Positions 26,101-35,646 of a stretch of DNA of 64,000 nucleotides are shown here, piece by piece (the stretch's first letter is position 1; each line of letters begins with the position of its first letter). The position numbers were made by a program, and so were the translations under genes. The notes under the pieces were generated by a model that was not told where the DNA came from, made no database searches, and saw only the letters and a program-made list of their open reading frames with translations. Source of the stretch: Aplidium turbinatum (Eukaryota > Chordata > Ascidiacea > Aplousobranchia > Polyclinidae); assembly GCA_918807975.1 (NCBI GenBank), contig OU964931.1, forward strand, positions 13,712,251 through 13,776,250. The letters run 5' to 3'.

Positions 26101-29100
26101 ATTGTATGAACTCAATGTGATAAGCATGTCAAATTTTGATACCAGCTTCTACTGTGTGATATAAGATCTGGGTTGAATGACCCATACGCTTCATGACCGT
26201 TGCCAGTATGTTTGGAAATCGTTAACACTTTTGGCTTTCATTGCAAGCAAAGGTGTAGCTATGACTTGATAGACCTGTGTTTGCTCTTATTTACATTTGT
26301 ATTGTTTTCTCAACTGGTGAGAAAGTCTAGTGAAGTGAACCACCTTTCCATATCAGTGCAGTTAACATACACACTACATTATCATGAGTCTGCTTGCCAA
26401 TAAGGGGCTCAAAATTATTTTGGCCCCGGGGGCCCACAAAGGGCTTAACACAGCACTTTACTTCAGCTTTCTGGTGGTCGAATAGCCACTTCAGCCACCA
26501 AACAGTAAAGTAAGAATTTAGTTTAGTCTAGTATAGTGATTTCCCTAACCATGAATATTACCCGAAACACGAATTTCAACATAAACAGGTTACCGGTAAT
26601 ATTTGTTTAAACTCAAACTGAAATGGCACAGGTAAGAAGATTGCTATCCCTGTTTCTGCACTAAAAGTTGCATTGCACTGCACTAAAAACTGCACAAAAT
26701 CGCTTTTCAGATTGCAGCAATCAGCAAATGTTTGATCGGGGCCCAAACACCTTTCCCAAATCAAATTGAAAACTTTCTGACTGTCTGCACTACCTTTGCT
26801 GTAAATTCTCTTCTGGTGAGCCTAGAATACTCTAGCGCCATGTGACAAATAAAAGTTCAAAAAAGCAGCCGCTAGATAGAGATAGTAAGTTTTGCGGTTC
26901 AAGAAATTTTAAGATTGCGCAAGATTTGTTAAATGACCATGCTTAAACGACATCAATAAAAGTTTGTAAACAACCTTTATTTTCATAACATAGTCGATGA
27001 AGGCCGAAGGGGGCCCGAAAATAAATTGGTACCGGGCCCGAGAAATCCTGTCAACGGCCCTGAGTGTGTTGTAACCTTTCTGCAAGCTAGAACTTCGAAA
27101 ATTTTACCTGAAGTGTTCCCACCTTCACAGATAGCATTTTCACTTCATAACCTATCACGATTCACATTGAAATTTATCAATTTAATTATTATTAATTAAC
27201 CAGGCTATTTGAGTGACCAGTATTTAGTTTTTCGAAATATTGCATCATTTTGTTATAGTTTTTCTTAGGTACAAAAAACTTTTCACTTCCTTAATCTTAT
27301 GCTTGCCCAAAATTGCCGAGATGAACGAAATGTGATTGAGCGAGCGAGGCAAGTGAAAAAATTTCACAAGAATGGAAAATTTTTTGCAAAAATTACAAGC
27401 CAAAAAACGCTGCACGAACTAAACATGAGTGGGCCCCTCTAGTTAGAGCCGAAGTATAGGCTCCCAGTCGGGGATTCGGAAAGTAGTAAATACGGCCATG
27501 CATGATTTAATTAGCTATCGATTATTATCAAGCTTTTGTAGTATTTTTCATTTTTTAAACAGTCAAAAAACTTTAGACAGAATAAAAATGAGTGGCCCCA
27601 ATCAGCCGTGCCCCCCCTTCCGGGGGGTACGGAAAGCGGTTTACACGGCTCTGCTTCTGATACCTGTATATTTTTCGGATATTCCACTCAGAGAGGCATA
27701 GCCTACATCATTGTGGGACAGTTCTCTGTTAAGCTCATACCATAACGTTGTTTACAATGTTTTAATATCTTTGCCATTTTATGCCATTAATATCTTCAAT
27801 GAAAACGATAACATATGTTTTTACAGTGGCCAAGAAATACCCACAGTGGAATACACAGAGCAAGAAATTAAAACATGGTATGGAAAAAAACATACTATTG
27901 AAATCAGTTATAGCCTATGATAACAAAAAGTCTGCGTATCCCAGGACAAGAAAAATTCTTCTATAATGAAAAGATTTTCTTGAGGGAGCAAATATATTCT
28001 TAACTGAAAAATTCTGGAATAAGCAAACAAATTAATAGAGTGCCGCCAGTCATTGCTTTTGTTTCCACGTATTGTGTTAACCTACTGTGTTTGTAGTTTA
28101 TGTGCAGTCTCACAACGGTCATCCCGTTTTGGACTTAAAATAAATGAAATGCACTTATTTCTGACTTTTACTTGAGTTTATTTTTTGACTTATTTCTAGT
28201 AGAAGATTGTGTTTTTGCGCTATAAGCAGTGGCGTAGCCAGGTCTATTTTACAGGTGGGGCTAAGAAGGGGCAAGGCTTTTTTCAGGAGGAACAATGTTT
28301 TTCGTGACGTCATAAGTGAAGACGATATAAGTTGCTTTAAAATTGATGTTAGCGTTAAATTTTAATAGTCGATAAAAGATTAAGTTTCTGCCTCAGACTG
28401 GTCATTCGGATTGCATTGCTGATTCTGGTTCGTTTATAATTCAAGGAAAAGCGACACAAATGACAGTTTCTAAATAACGATCATGGTGAATCAAAATAAC
28501 ACACCATTTCGTGATTATATGAAAAAATTAACAGTATCAGTCCTGAAAAGGACAGAAAAAGTTGCTGCTTTCAATAACAATCGTTAGAAAAATGGTAGCA
28601 AAAAGCCTTAAAACTTTCTTTGGTTCACTGCAGTATGAACAAACTACAATAAAGAGGTTGCTGGTAACATTTAAGTTAGTCAAGTCTTGAGCTTTTGTGG
28701 CATTTTGGCAAAGGAAAACAACCGGCACCACTTACACTAAAACGATTCTCTTATTATTGTGGTTATTTGCAAATATATCAACAAAATCGTTTAGATCTAG
28801 ATCTGTTGACCTTTTCGATGTTAATGACATTGAGATCACTACATCTTTTGTCTGTCACATCCTATGATTATTTCTGTCATATGATAACGTAAGTCATACT
28901 TTTGATTCTATCTGTTTAGCTGTAGTTCGTTTTCTTTTTGACAAAAAACGCTCCATTTTGACACAATGTAAATGTAGCAACTACTAATCAACTGAGATTT
29001 CCCTATTTCCCATACAAACTAGCTGGTCGCTGTAGTGCAAACAACTCCTACAACAACTATTCCTTGCAGCTGCGCTGACATTTCGCAGTGGGAATCCCAC

Positions 29101-32100
29101 GAGCTCATTCACACATAGCAGAAATCAAAGACTTTTCGAAGATCAATTGTGACATATTGTTTCATTCGTCAATGCGACTGAGACTAATTTGTCAAGGATT
29201 GTAATGTACATCATCAAGCACGATAACCCAAAACTAACATACTCGCTATCCGAAGATAATAGGCTACTTTGGAATCACACAAATAACTTAAGTAGGCTAA
29301 TAGTGCATATTCACAAAATTATCTACCTGGTGTGCGTTGTTGCCAGTAGGCCTAACCCTGTGTAAAATAACATAGTAATGATTTGCAGGAATACTATTTT
29401 TACAAAGTTGGTCGATTTGTATCCAACTCATGCGTGTCGGGAGTTCAATCGAGTCTTTCCATTGCTACGTGACAACTGCAATTACGGGCCAAACAATATT
29501 CCTCAACTACGAGACATTTCAAACTTCTTGCATAGTAAGAAGTTAGCAACTCATTAAATATCTTACCATGCTTCAAAATAAGAAAGGAAGATGTCAGAAC
29601 ATTGGCCGATCAACAAAAACTGACCTAACAGCTTGATGTTCCTTGCCTATTGCTGTTTGCATAACCGGATGAGCATAGGCTACATTGAGCTATCGCAGTG
29701 GATTTAATAAACAGTGTTTTTGTATCAAAACTTGTATTTTATTCGTAGTCTCCGTGTAGCAGAAACATTATGCTTTCATGTTTTTCTACACATATTGTAC
29801 AGCTAACTGGATAGATTTAATGGCTAGCGTGGAAGCTACAGCGTAATAGTTACGACTCGCTGTTCTGGTAGGTACTCGACCTTGTGCTGAGTGCCAGAAA
29901 GAGCGCTCCTTTCCTTATTATGTCTTCATTCTCACAAGCTTGTTTTTGCGATTTAGAAAGGACAGGATTTCGGCTACGGCCAGTTGCCGGTCTTTTGTCT
30001 TCACGTGACTTCTTGGCAGGACTAGCCTTCCGTGTGCTTCATGCTACGCAATATATACGTCACCATTCCACATCTTCATACACACCTGAGCCGTAAGTAA
30101 ATGACCTTCATTGCTGTAAAGTTATTTGAAACGCAGGAGTTAACTTAACCAACTGAACAAACAATTGAGTGTTTAAACCAACATCAGATTTCTAAGTGGC
30201 GAGAAGCAGATTTTGGGTCAGATTATATTAAAACATGCGCTATTTTATCAACAGAGATGCTTGCCACGAACTGATTGGACACGTTCCTTTATTTTCTGAT
30301 CCGGCCTTTGCTCAATTCTCTCAAGAAATTGGTCTTGCTTCGCTTGGAGCTCCCGACGACTGGATTAAAAAGCTATCAACGGTACGGGAAAGTTAGGCAA
30401 ATGAGGATCCTTTATAAAAATGAAACTAGATTACTTGCGCTATAATAGGCTATAGCCTACCAGAAATGTTGGGAAATGGTTACAATCTTGAAGACAAAGT
30501 AATTTTACAATTTAGTTCTGAAGATCTATTGCTAAAACTAATTTAGTGAGCGAAATAGTAAAAACACGAAAATACTAAAATTATCAAATAATAACGAGCC
30601 CTAGACTACATGTAGATAGCCTACTAAATTCATGTTTAGCAAACGTTTCTAAAACTAAACTGTCTTCATTTGACAGATATTGAAAAACAGCATGTCACAA
30701 CTCTCATTTAGTTTCATTTAAAGGCGCCGTTATTCCATTTTACCTCAAGGCACTCCACAGCACTGAAGTAGGCACTCTATAGCACATAATCTACTAAATA
30801 TTCAAGTTTACTCAAATTTTTTATCTTCCATGATTTTTACTGCAATAGAACTCTTTGAAGATCAGCTGATGTTACGCTAAACTTGTGAAAATTGGAAGTT
30901 GCAAATCGATGTGTTTAACCAGAGAAATCATGTGTAGCCTAAGAAAGGGCTGAATGTCAATGGTCTACTTAAAAACACGCTCTTGTTTTCGAATATGTAG
31001 GTAAGCTATGTTTATTTGAGTCTCGCGGCATTACAAGATGGCTACATTTCATGTTTTGTACAGTGTTATTGGTTCACCGTTGAGTTCGGAGTGTGCAAAC
31101 AGGATGGAGAGTTGAAAGCATATGGAGCCGGGCTGTTGTCATCGTTTGGAGAACTTCAATACTGCTTAAGCGACAAGACAGAGATTCGCGATTTCGAACC
31201 GTTGAAAACAGGAGTTCAGGTTTACCTTAAATGCATTTCTTTAATCTTCTAAGTCGTGACGAATGTTGCCAGCTTGCATCAAAATGACGGTTCTGATCAC
31301 TCCCTATGAAGGTGTATTATTATTATGATACTTCAACAGTATCTAAATACCTCCAGCAAGACTTTTTTTTTATAAGAACAAGATCTTCTTCTGGCTTTAT
31401 TTCCATTTCAATAAGTAAGGTCGCTAGTGCAAATTCCAGTCCTCCACATCACTCTGTCAACAGCATTTTCTTCCTTCACTCCCACCATTTCGATATCTTT
31501 TGCCTCACAATCTCTTCATCTTTTTTCGGCCTTTCTCGCTTTTTTAACACCTTCCATCTGTCTTATTCTTTTTCCGACATAATCATTGTCTCTTCTTACT
31601 ACGTGACCCAACCATTTAAAGCATGTCTCTCTCAGCTTATCTTTCAGCTCTCTGACTTGCATTTGTTTTCTGATAATTTCATTTCTGATACTTTGTCCTG
31701 CTTTGTCAACCCAGAGACCATCGCAAAACTTTCATTTCCGCGACTTGCATTTTCTTTTTCTATGTTTTCGTCAGGGCTACCGTTTATATCCCAAACAATA
31801 TTGCTGATCTTGTACCAACGTTTCAGAGAATTTTCTCCTCAGCTTTTACCTTTCTATCACACATGACTCTTCTTATTTGCTTCCACGCTTTCCTTCCTGC
31901 CTAGAATCTCTTTGTCACGTCTCTGTTGCTTGTTCTGTTCTCATGGACTGTCGAACCAAGAAATTTGAACTTTATTACTTGTTTCCCCATTTTTCCTTGT
32001 AATTGTAAGAACTAGATAAACTCCGTTTTTCGTAAAGATTTGTTTTGCACAGCAGATGGTTTTCAAATGACATTCTTTCATTTTTTTTTTCGCTAAACAA

Positions 32101-33131
32101 AGACATATTCGCTGACCGGATACCAATCAGTCTACTTCGTAGCTGAGAGCTTTGAATCGGCGAAACAAAAAATGCAAGATGTATGCAAACTGATTCCCCG
32201 CCCGTTCGCTATTCGCTACAACCCGTACACCGAGTCTGTGGAAATGATCGACACCAAAGAAAAACTCGTTCGTATATCTGCTGAACTGCACAGTGAGTGT
32301 TGTAGAGGCTGCAGACTGACACATGTCGAAAGCTAGACCGTCATAGCATTAGTATGTATTGTATACAAAATAGCAACAAAGCTAATCAAGTAGCCAAAGC
32401 CTATTTTTAAGTATTAAATGATTTTATAAGTAACGTAACCTATCATTAACATGAGTCCGCTCATTAGCTCAGTGGTTAAGCGACTTTCTAAAGGAATAAA
32501 CTTCAAGATGAAGCGGCGCTAGTTCGGCTCTCGGGGTGTGCGTTTAAGCAACGCATTTCAGGACTCCTCTCCATTTAGCGCTAGCCTACCATAGTGAATG
32601 GAGTAATTCACAGACAACAAGAGAAAACTTCACTCTGTTAATCTCGGTCACCGGCCCTGTCTCAGTAGTACAAAGCCTCTACTGCCAGCAACAACTTATC
32701 AGAGGCTTTGTCAGTCCAAGGATAGGCTATAGATTCAAACTAAGACGGCAAAACAAATTTTCGCGATAGGCCTACTTCACCCTCTTTTCCTGGATAAACA
32801 AAAAGTAATTTGAAATTGTTTTATTTGACAATATGTGTAGGACTTTTTCCCTTTCGTTGGTGTGCTATTTGTTGTTGAAAAAATTATCATAAACCTTTTT
32901 CGGACAGTTTTTAAACCTTTCCAAAGTATTCTTCATCTCGCAACTCTTCCTACTCAGCTTATTTAATCTTTCCGCAATAAAAACATTTGATAAAAAAGCC
33001 AAATTTGCCAATGTAGCCTAGTGTACAAATGCTACTACCAATGTACTGTAACATAAACCACTTTTAAAGTGCTTAAACATTTTACAGGTGATTTTAATGT
33101 CTTGAAAGAAGCCATCGAGAGACTCAAATAA
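11143..33131 (+). CDS. PAH: Phenylalanine hydroxylase, 12 coding exons
   Basis: Non-haem iron enzyme converting L-Phe to L-Tyr with tetrahydrobiopterin and O2 in the cytosol. Coding exons, all with GT/AG ends and matching phases: 11143-11172, 11630-11734, 13534-13717, 14154-14242, 14781-14848, 27827-27877, 29389-29534, 29957-30092, 30255-30381, 31064-31219, 32103-32292, 33088-33131 (TAA). The product is 441 aa (human PAH is 452). Residues about 25-95 form the ACT regulatory domain with GTLAEAL and IESR, which match the GAL and IESR motifs of the allosteric Phe site. The catalytic domain has [11 protein letters not shown] (iron ligands His274, His279), FTVEFG (Glu319), the substrate block [14 protein letters not shown], and a C-terminal helix ending EAIERLK. 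The N-terminal ten residues come from a tiny first exon; its ATG is inferred and is the least certain part. No equivalent of the mammalian RKLS phosphosite is visible. Tyrosine and tryptophan hydroxylases are the alternatives, but the ACT motifs and overall similarity favour PAH. Intron 5 (14849-27826) is swollen by transposons. Confidence 0.95.
11881..13096. mobile_element. TA-flanked MITE in PAH intron 2 (GGGGGAGGCTGGGG ends)
   Basis: The ends GGGGGAGGCTGGGGTGCATT and its inverse (to 13096) extend about 28 bases and are bordered by TA on both sides (11879-11880, 13097-13098). The terminal word (GGTGCATTGGAACAC) recurs in variants inside, at about 12108 and 12140, as subterminal repeats. TA duplication points to Tc1/mariner-type mobilisation. 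A foldback element (12447-12625) is nested in it. Confidence 0.7.
12447..12625. mobile_element. Foldback MITE, copy 1
   Basis: Almost entirely palindromic: the arms carry AATCAAATATAGTTATTAGT, CTCTAAACCCTTGACAG and CTTATTCAAATAGAAT, inverted about a centre near 12535. Related copies are at 21750-21862 and 47715-47875. Confidence 0.75.
14849..16111. other. Start of PAH intron 5: old repeat debris
   Basis: Contains a possible hAT left end at about 14895 (CACTGGTTCTTAACTG) and another at about 16013 (CAGTGCCGGATTTAGAT), neither with a partner I could find. No coding frame recognised. Confidence 0.4.
16112..16767. mobile_element. hAT element D, short copy (CAGGNGCGTTGACAG ends)
   Basis: Left CAGGAGCGTTGACAG and right CTGTCAACGGCTCTG are inverted; flanks TTTAAACA and TTCAAACA match at 7 of 8. 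The subterminal sequences (TTTTGGACCCGGGCCCG and TTCTGGGCCC) are shared with the 4.35-kb copy at 22710-27063. Confidence 0.8.
17038..18173. mobile_element. hAT MITE (CAGGCGCGGATTTA ends) with nested element
   Basis: Ends CAGGCGCGGATTTATGG and CTAGATCCGCGCCTG are inverted; the 8-bp duplication TAATTAGC is perfect (17030-17037 and 18174-18181). A second element sits inside at 17614-18071. No transposase seen. Confidence 0.85.
17614..18071. mobile_element. Nested MITE with GGCGTAGCCA termini, second copy
   Basis: Left TAGTGGCGTAGCCAAGG and right CCTGGCTACGCTACTG are inverted, with a perfect 8-bp duplication TCGTAGTA (17606-17613 and 18072-18079). A GC-rich hairpin (TGGGGGCTGCCCCCCA, about 17957) is subterminal. 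Same family as 4208-4913. Confidence 0.8.
18186..18375 (+). mobile_element. RTE-like LINE 3' end
   Basis: The + frame has [11 protein letters not shown] and, after a stop, [19 protein letters not shown], which matches the end of RTE-type open reading frames (RGRPK..W...DR..WK.......). It ends in a GATGATGATGA run. Truncated and broken. Confidence 0.65.
18640..18920 (+). mobile_element. LINE reverse-transcriptase C-terminal fragment
   Basis: The + frame [20 protein letters not shown] followed by [10 protein letters not shown] matches the LNRLRTG.......HKWGMA.S..CECG block at the C-terminus of CR1/Jockey-type LINE proteins. The stretch is more GC-rich than its surroundings. After CEC the frame drifts from the usual GAEEQT.DH..L.CP, so it is decayed. 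The open frame on the opposite strand is a shadow. Confidence 0.65.
18921..19783. other. No gene recognised
   Basis: Intron sequence. On the - strand two adjacent open stretches (19426-19608 and 19222-19419) encode unremarkable peptides that I cannot assign. Probably decayed repeat. Confidence 0.4.
19792..21332 (-). mobile_element. hAT transposon with decayed transposase (CAGTGGCGCGGGAAC ends)
   Basis: The left end CAGTGGCGCGGGAACTA pairs with the right end CTACTTCCCGCGCCCTTG; the 8-bp duplication TATATAGC is perfect (19784-19791 and 21333-21340). CTAGGGGGGGCTG words are repeated at both ends, and a CTGGGGGGCTTCGCCCCCCAG-type hairpin is at about 19854. The 1.5-kb length with part of a transposase means it is internally deleted. 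Confidence 0.9.
20041..20871 (-). pseudogene. hAT transposase fragment
   Basis: Reading leftwards, 20860-20452 encodes [19 protein letters not shown] and following sequence like the pre-dimerisation region of ZMYM-type hAT transposases. 20375 onwards gives [20 protein letters not shown], the diagnostic hAT C-terminal dimerisation block ([ST]A..ERSFS.L..IK..LRS.M...RL). A frame change near 20150 separates that from the terminal [10 protein letters not shown]-containing segment. The zinc finger and most of the catalytic core are absent. Confidence 0.85.
21440..21536. mobile_element. hAT MITE right end (AAGTTTGGACACCCCTG)
   Basis: AAGTTTGGACACCCCTG is a standard hAT terminus (CAGGGGTGTCCAAACTT inverted), preceded by the usual GGCCGC-rich subterminal sequence. 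No left end found; truncated. Confidence 0.55.
21750..21862. mobile_element. Foldback MITE, copy 2 (partial)
   Basis: Shares GATTCTATTTGAATAAGA and AGTAATAACTATATTTGATT with the copies at 12447-12625 and 47715-47875, but one arm is mostly missing. Confidence 0.6.
21868..21990. mobile_element. Left-end fragment of the TACGCC-rich hAT MITE
   Basis: CAGAGATGTACGTATACGCC and the following 110 bases parallel the left end of 9746-10278, then similarity stops at about 21990 at a G-rich tract. No right end. Confidence 0.7.
22279..22697. mobile_element. hAT MITE (CAGGGGTTCTTAACC ends)
   Basis: Perfect 15-base terminal inverted repeat CAGGGGTTCTTAACC / GGTTAAGAACCCCTG and a perfect 8-bp duplication GCCTAGTG (22271-22278 and 22698-22705). 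GGGGGTAAATTT words are repeated just inside the left end. No coding capacity. Confidence 0.9.
22905..26455. mobile_element. hAT element B, second copy, nested
   Basis: From GGGCCCACCATCTCA to CCCACAAAGGGCTTAACACA this parallels the copy at 327-2784, including ACTTTTGGCTTTCATT and GATAGACCTGTGTTTGC near the right end. The GGGCCCACCATCTCA module is followed by two tandem repeats of the subterminal region (around 22915 and 23110). The left terminus CAGTGCCGTGT is lost. Confidence 0.7.
25737..25870 (-). mobile_element. LINE/SINE 3' tail, truncated
   Basis: Read on the - strand it runs GGTCTTTCGCTTCTTTCCTA ... AAATAAACCAG and ends in a GATT repeat, the organisation of a 5'-truncated non-LTR element tail. 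GTCTTTCGCT.CTTCCT is shared with the palindrome at 38611-38683. Confidence 0.55.
28229..28300. mobile_element. MITE left end (CAGTGGCGTAGCCAGG)
   Basis: A clean CAGTGGCGTAGCCAGG terminus, the same family as 4208-4913 and 17614-18071, lies in PAH intron 6. I did not find a matching right end. Confidence 0.5.
31395..31985 (-). mobile_element. RTE-like LINE 3' fragment in PAH intron 10
   Basis: The - strand carries LRWSLGL and then, across a frame change, [20 protein letters not shown] and [12 protein letters not shown]: the C-terminal blocks of RTE/BovB-type reverse transcriptases (LRW.CG..., W.GHV.RR...). Stops and frame changes show decay. It lies between exons 10 and 11 and is antisense to PAH. 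Confidence 0.75.
32455..32740 (+). mobile_element. tRNA-derived SINE, copy 3, in PAH intron 11
   Basis: The head CATTAGCTCAGTGGTTAAGC and AGTTCGGCTCTCGGGG, the body GTGCGTTTAAGCAACGCATT and a 3' end with GGCTTTGTCAGTCCAAGGAT match copies 1 and 2. It has the longer inter-box spacer seen in copy 1. Confidence 0.85.
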
Positions 33132-33410
33132 ACAAACCGAAGTAGAAGAGACGACTGTGTACATTCTTACGAACACAAGGATATAAAGTTTAGTTTCGGA
33201 CAAACGCTTTATTGCAACCTACTGTGTATATTCTGCTGGGATGGGTGTAATAGTCACTGTAGCCTACATATGAATTTAATAATTATTTTCCAAGGCATAT
33301 GCTTACTTATTGTTGCCTATAGCTTCTGTAAATTACTCAATGCCTTACCAAAAACTATTGATGGGTGACTTTCCGCGCGATTGAGCAGTGTTGGCGCCCG
33401 GTTTAGCTAT
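33132..33410. other. PAH 3' flank
   Basis: Sequence after the TAA stop. I do not see a canonical AATAAA close to the stop codon, so the cleavage site is unplaced. No other feature. Confidence 0.4.
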
Positions 33411-33418
33411 CCCTATAG

Positions 33419-33837
33419 CAGTGGTTCCCAACCTGGGGTCCGCGGACCCCTTGGGGGTCCGTGAGAAAGCATTTGGGGGTCCGTGATTATCTTGATGAAT
33501 TTTGGAAAAAAAACGAAAGGCGATCTTTTTACTTTTATTTCTCTCATTAAATTTGCTTACGTTGAAAAAGTTTCGGCATGGCACTTTGGGTCACCTTAAT
33601 ATTCAAATACTGCTGACATTTCTTGAACAATTCATTTTCTTATTTGAGTAACTGTTTAACCTGATATTTGCCGCAGGAGTCATAGCGGCAATGCAATATG
33701 ACACAGTACAGTAGTTGAGTAGCATAATTATTACAATAGTATGTTAATTGAGTTTCAGGCAAAATTTATGTAGGGGTCCGCAGAATTAATAATTTGTCTA
33801 AAGGGGTCCGTGACAATAAAAAGGTTGGGAACCACTG
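33419..33837. mobile_element. hAT MITE (CAGTGGTTCCCAACC ends)
   Basis: TIR CAGTGGTTCCCAACCT / AGGTTGGGAACCACTG; flanks CCCTATAG and CCCTATAC match at 7 of 8. The GGGGTCCG word recurs just inside both ends. A classic non-autonomous hAT. Confidence 0.9.
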
Positions 33838-34080
33838 CCCTATACGTTTAGCGTTACTGATCTTAACTTTGTAGCCTAACTCAGTTGAAACATATTCAAT
33901 TTGTTTTCTGGCTGATGCGTTTTAGAATGTCTTGCAGAATAGGGTGTTTCATTATTTCGATTTTCAAAAGGTCGGGGGTCTGATGCGATTTTGGGTAAAA
34001 CCTAGAAACCCAAAATTTTAGCTCATTATGACGTCATGAATATGTGAGGCACGCACCTTGAAGTTCTAAATATCCCATAC

Positions 34081-34338
34081 CGGACTGACAAAGCCTTGAC
34101 AAGTTATTCCTGGTAGTTCCGCATACTTGTAGAGGCTCTTGACGCAGGGCCGGTTAGGCTACCGAGATTGACAGAGTGAAGTTTCCGATTGTTGTTGCCG
34201 GGGAATTATTCCATTCACTAGGTGCCGCTGAATGGAGAGCAGTCCTGAAATGCGTTGCTCAAGCGCACACCCCGAGAGTCGAACCAGCGCCCTGTGATCT
34301 TGAGCCGGGCGCGTAACCACTGAGCTAACGGGGCGGAC
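34081..34338 (-). mobile_element. tRNA-derived SINE, copy 4
   Basis: On the - strand, CCCCGTTAGCTCAGTGGTTA and GGTTCGACTCTCGGGG form the head with the short spacer of copy 2; the body and the ...CTTTGTCAGTCCGG end follow. Confidence 0.85.
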
Positions 34339-34685
34339 ATTTTATCTTTTTTTTTAAATAATTTTTGCGGTGCACAAAAGCTTTTCAAAAAAAGTAGGGT
34401 TAATTCGGAAAATCTTACTTTTGGAGTGACCAGAATCAATTTCTTTTCTCAACTTTTTTAAACTTCACTACACTAGCCTAGGTGTGTCTCCACTCTCCAG
34501 CCTACGTTTTTTTTTCAAGTTCAATGTTTAGATTTGGACCTGGAGGGCGAAAATTGGCTGCTGACTTTGAAAACCACGCGAAAAAATTAATCGGTAAAAA
34601 CAGTTACGCGCGTCGCGTGGTAACCAGTAATGGTTACACTTACAAAAACATACAAATGAGACAGAAAGTTTGTGGGAAAAAAAAT

Positions 34686-34806
34686 TCGCGACCGGGCCTG
34701 CCTCGGTGATTCAAAGACTCTACATTTGCAAGTATGCGAAACTGCCAGGATTAAGCTCTGCAAGAAGCTTTCCCAGTCTGAGAATAAAGATTTAATCAAT
34801 CAATAA
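34686..34806 (+). mobile_element. tRNA-derived SINE, copy 6 (3' part only)
   Basis: Starts within the body (GACCGGGCCTGCCTCGGTGA) and runs to the tail GAATAAAGATTTAATCAATC. The head is missing. Confidence 0.7.
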
Positions 34807-35646
34807 TGGCCACTGATTTTAGGAAGCGGGATGCAACACCTAAGTGCCGAATAGATTTATCAGACAAAACAACACTATTATGAAAAAATAGATGACACCG
34901 ATAAAGTAGACGTCAAGTCTACAGGGAAGCCATAAAGATGTGGGGCACGGTCCTTCAAGTTTAAAATACCTCAATGTTCATGAATTTCATAAACCACTTA
35001 TCGTAGGGTGGCAAAATTGGTGTCAAAATGAGCAGAGGGTTTTTCTATGACCGCTTCTGATTGTCGAAGATGTATCGGCAGCAGAAAAAAGTCATTAAAA
35101 ATAAAAAAAGATTTCGAATGGCAAGTTTTAACAGCTTCAGCAGAATACAAAGCTATTTCAGCGTCAACACTCAAAGCAACAATCTCCCCGGAAAGCCATG
35201 TTCAAGACAATATTTCATAATCAGTTAATCACGTCAACAATCTCAGAATAATCCGAATAACCAAAAATAAATAAATGCATGTGATCCCGCCTTACAAAGT
35301 TACTGAAAACCACGATTGGTTAAAAATCATAACTGCAAATTAGTCAAACACTAATTTTTTTTTTAAATAATCTTTTTTCTGCTGCCGACACATCTTTCGA
35401 CAATCAGAAGCGGTCATAGGAAATCATTTACTCTGCACAATTTAATACCAATTTTGTCATTCTACGATAAGTGATTTTCGAAATACGTGAAAATCGGGGT
35501 ATTTCCAACTTCAAGGGCCGTGGCCAACATTTTTATGACGTCAACATGAGCTAAAATTTTGTGTGTGGGGTTTTTACTCAAAACCACACTCCATGAGACC
35601 CCGGCTTTTTAAAAATCGCAAAATGGTAAATATATGAAACACGCTA

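Larger units (their letters stand above)
22710..27063. mobile_element. hAT element D, 4.35-kb copy
   Basis: Left CAGGGGCGTTGACAGG and right CCTGTCAACGGCCCTG form a near-perfect TIR; the 8-bp duplication AGTGTGTT is perfect (22702-22709 and 27064-27071). Most of the length is an inserted copy of element B (about 22905-26455), which in turn holds a LINE tail (25737-25870). No transposase recognised, so its size comes from nesting. Confidence 0.85.
33944..35646. mobile_element. Long-TIR element with SINE insertions
   Basis: Outer arms match in inverted orientation: GTGTTTCAT near 33944 and its complement near 35640, then AAAATTTTAGCTCAT plus TGACGTCAT at about 34013 and 35550. Inner arms match too: TTTTCTATGACCGCTTCTGA (about 35041) and its complement near 35405. 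Total paired length is several hundred bases per side. No transposase frame. Two SINE copies (34081-34338 and 34686-34806) are inside. Target duplication not identified. Confidence 0.6.
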
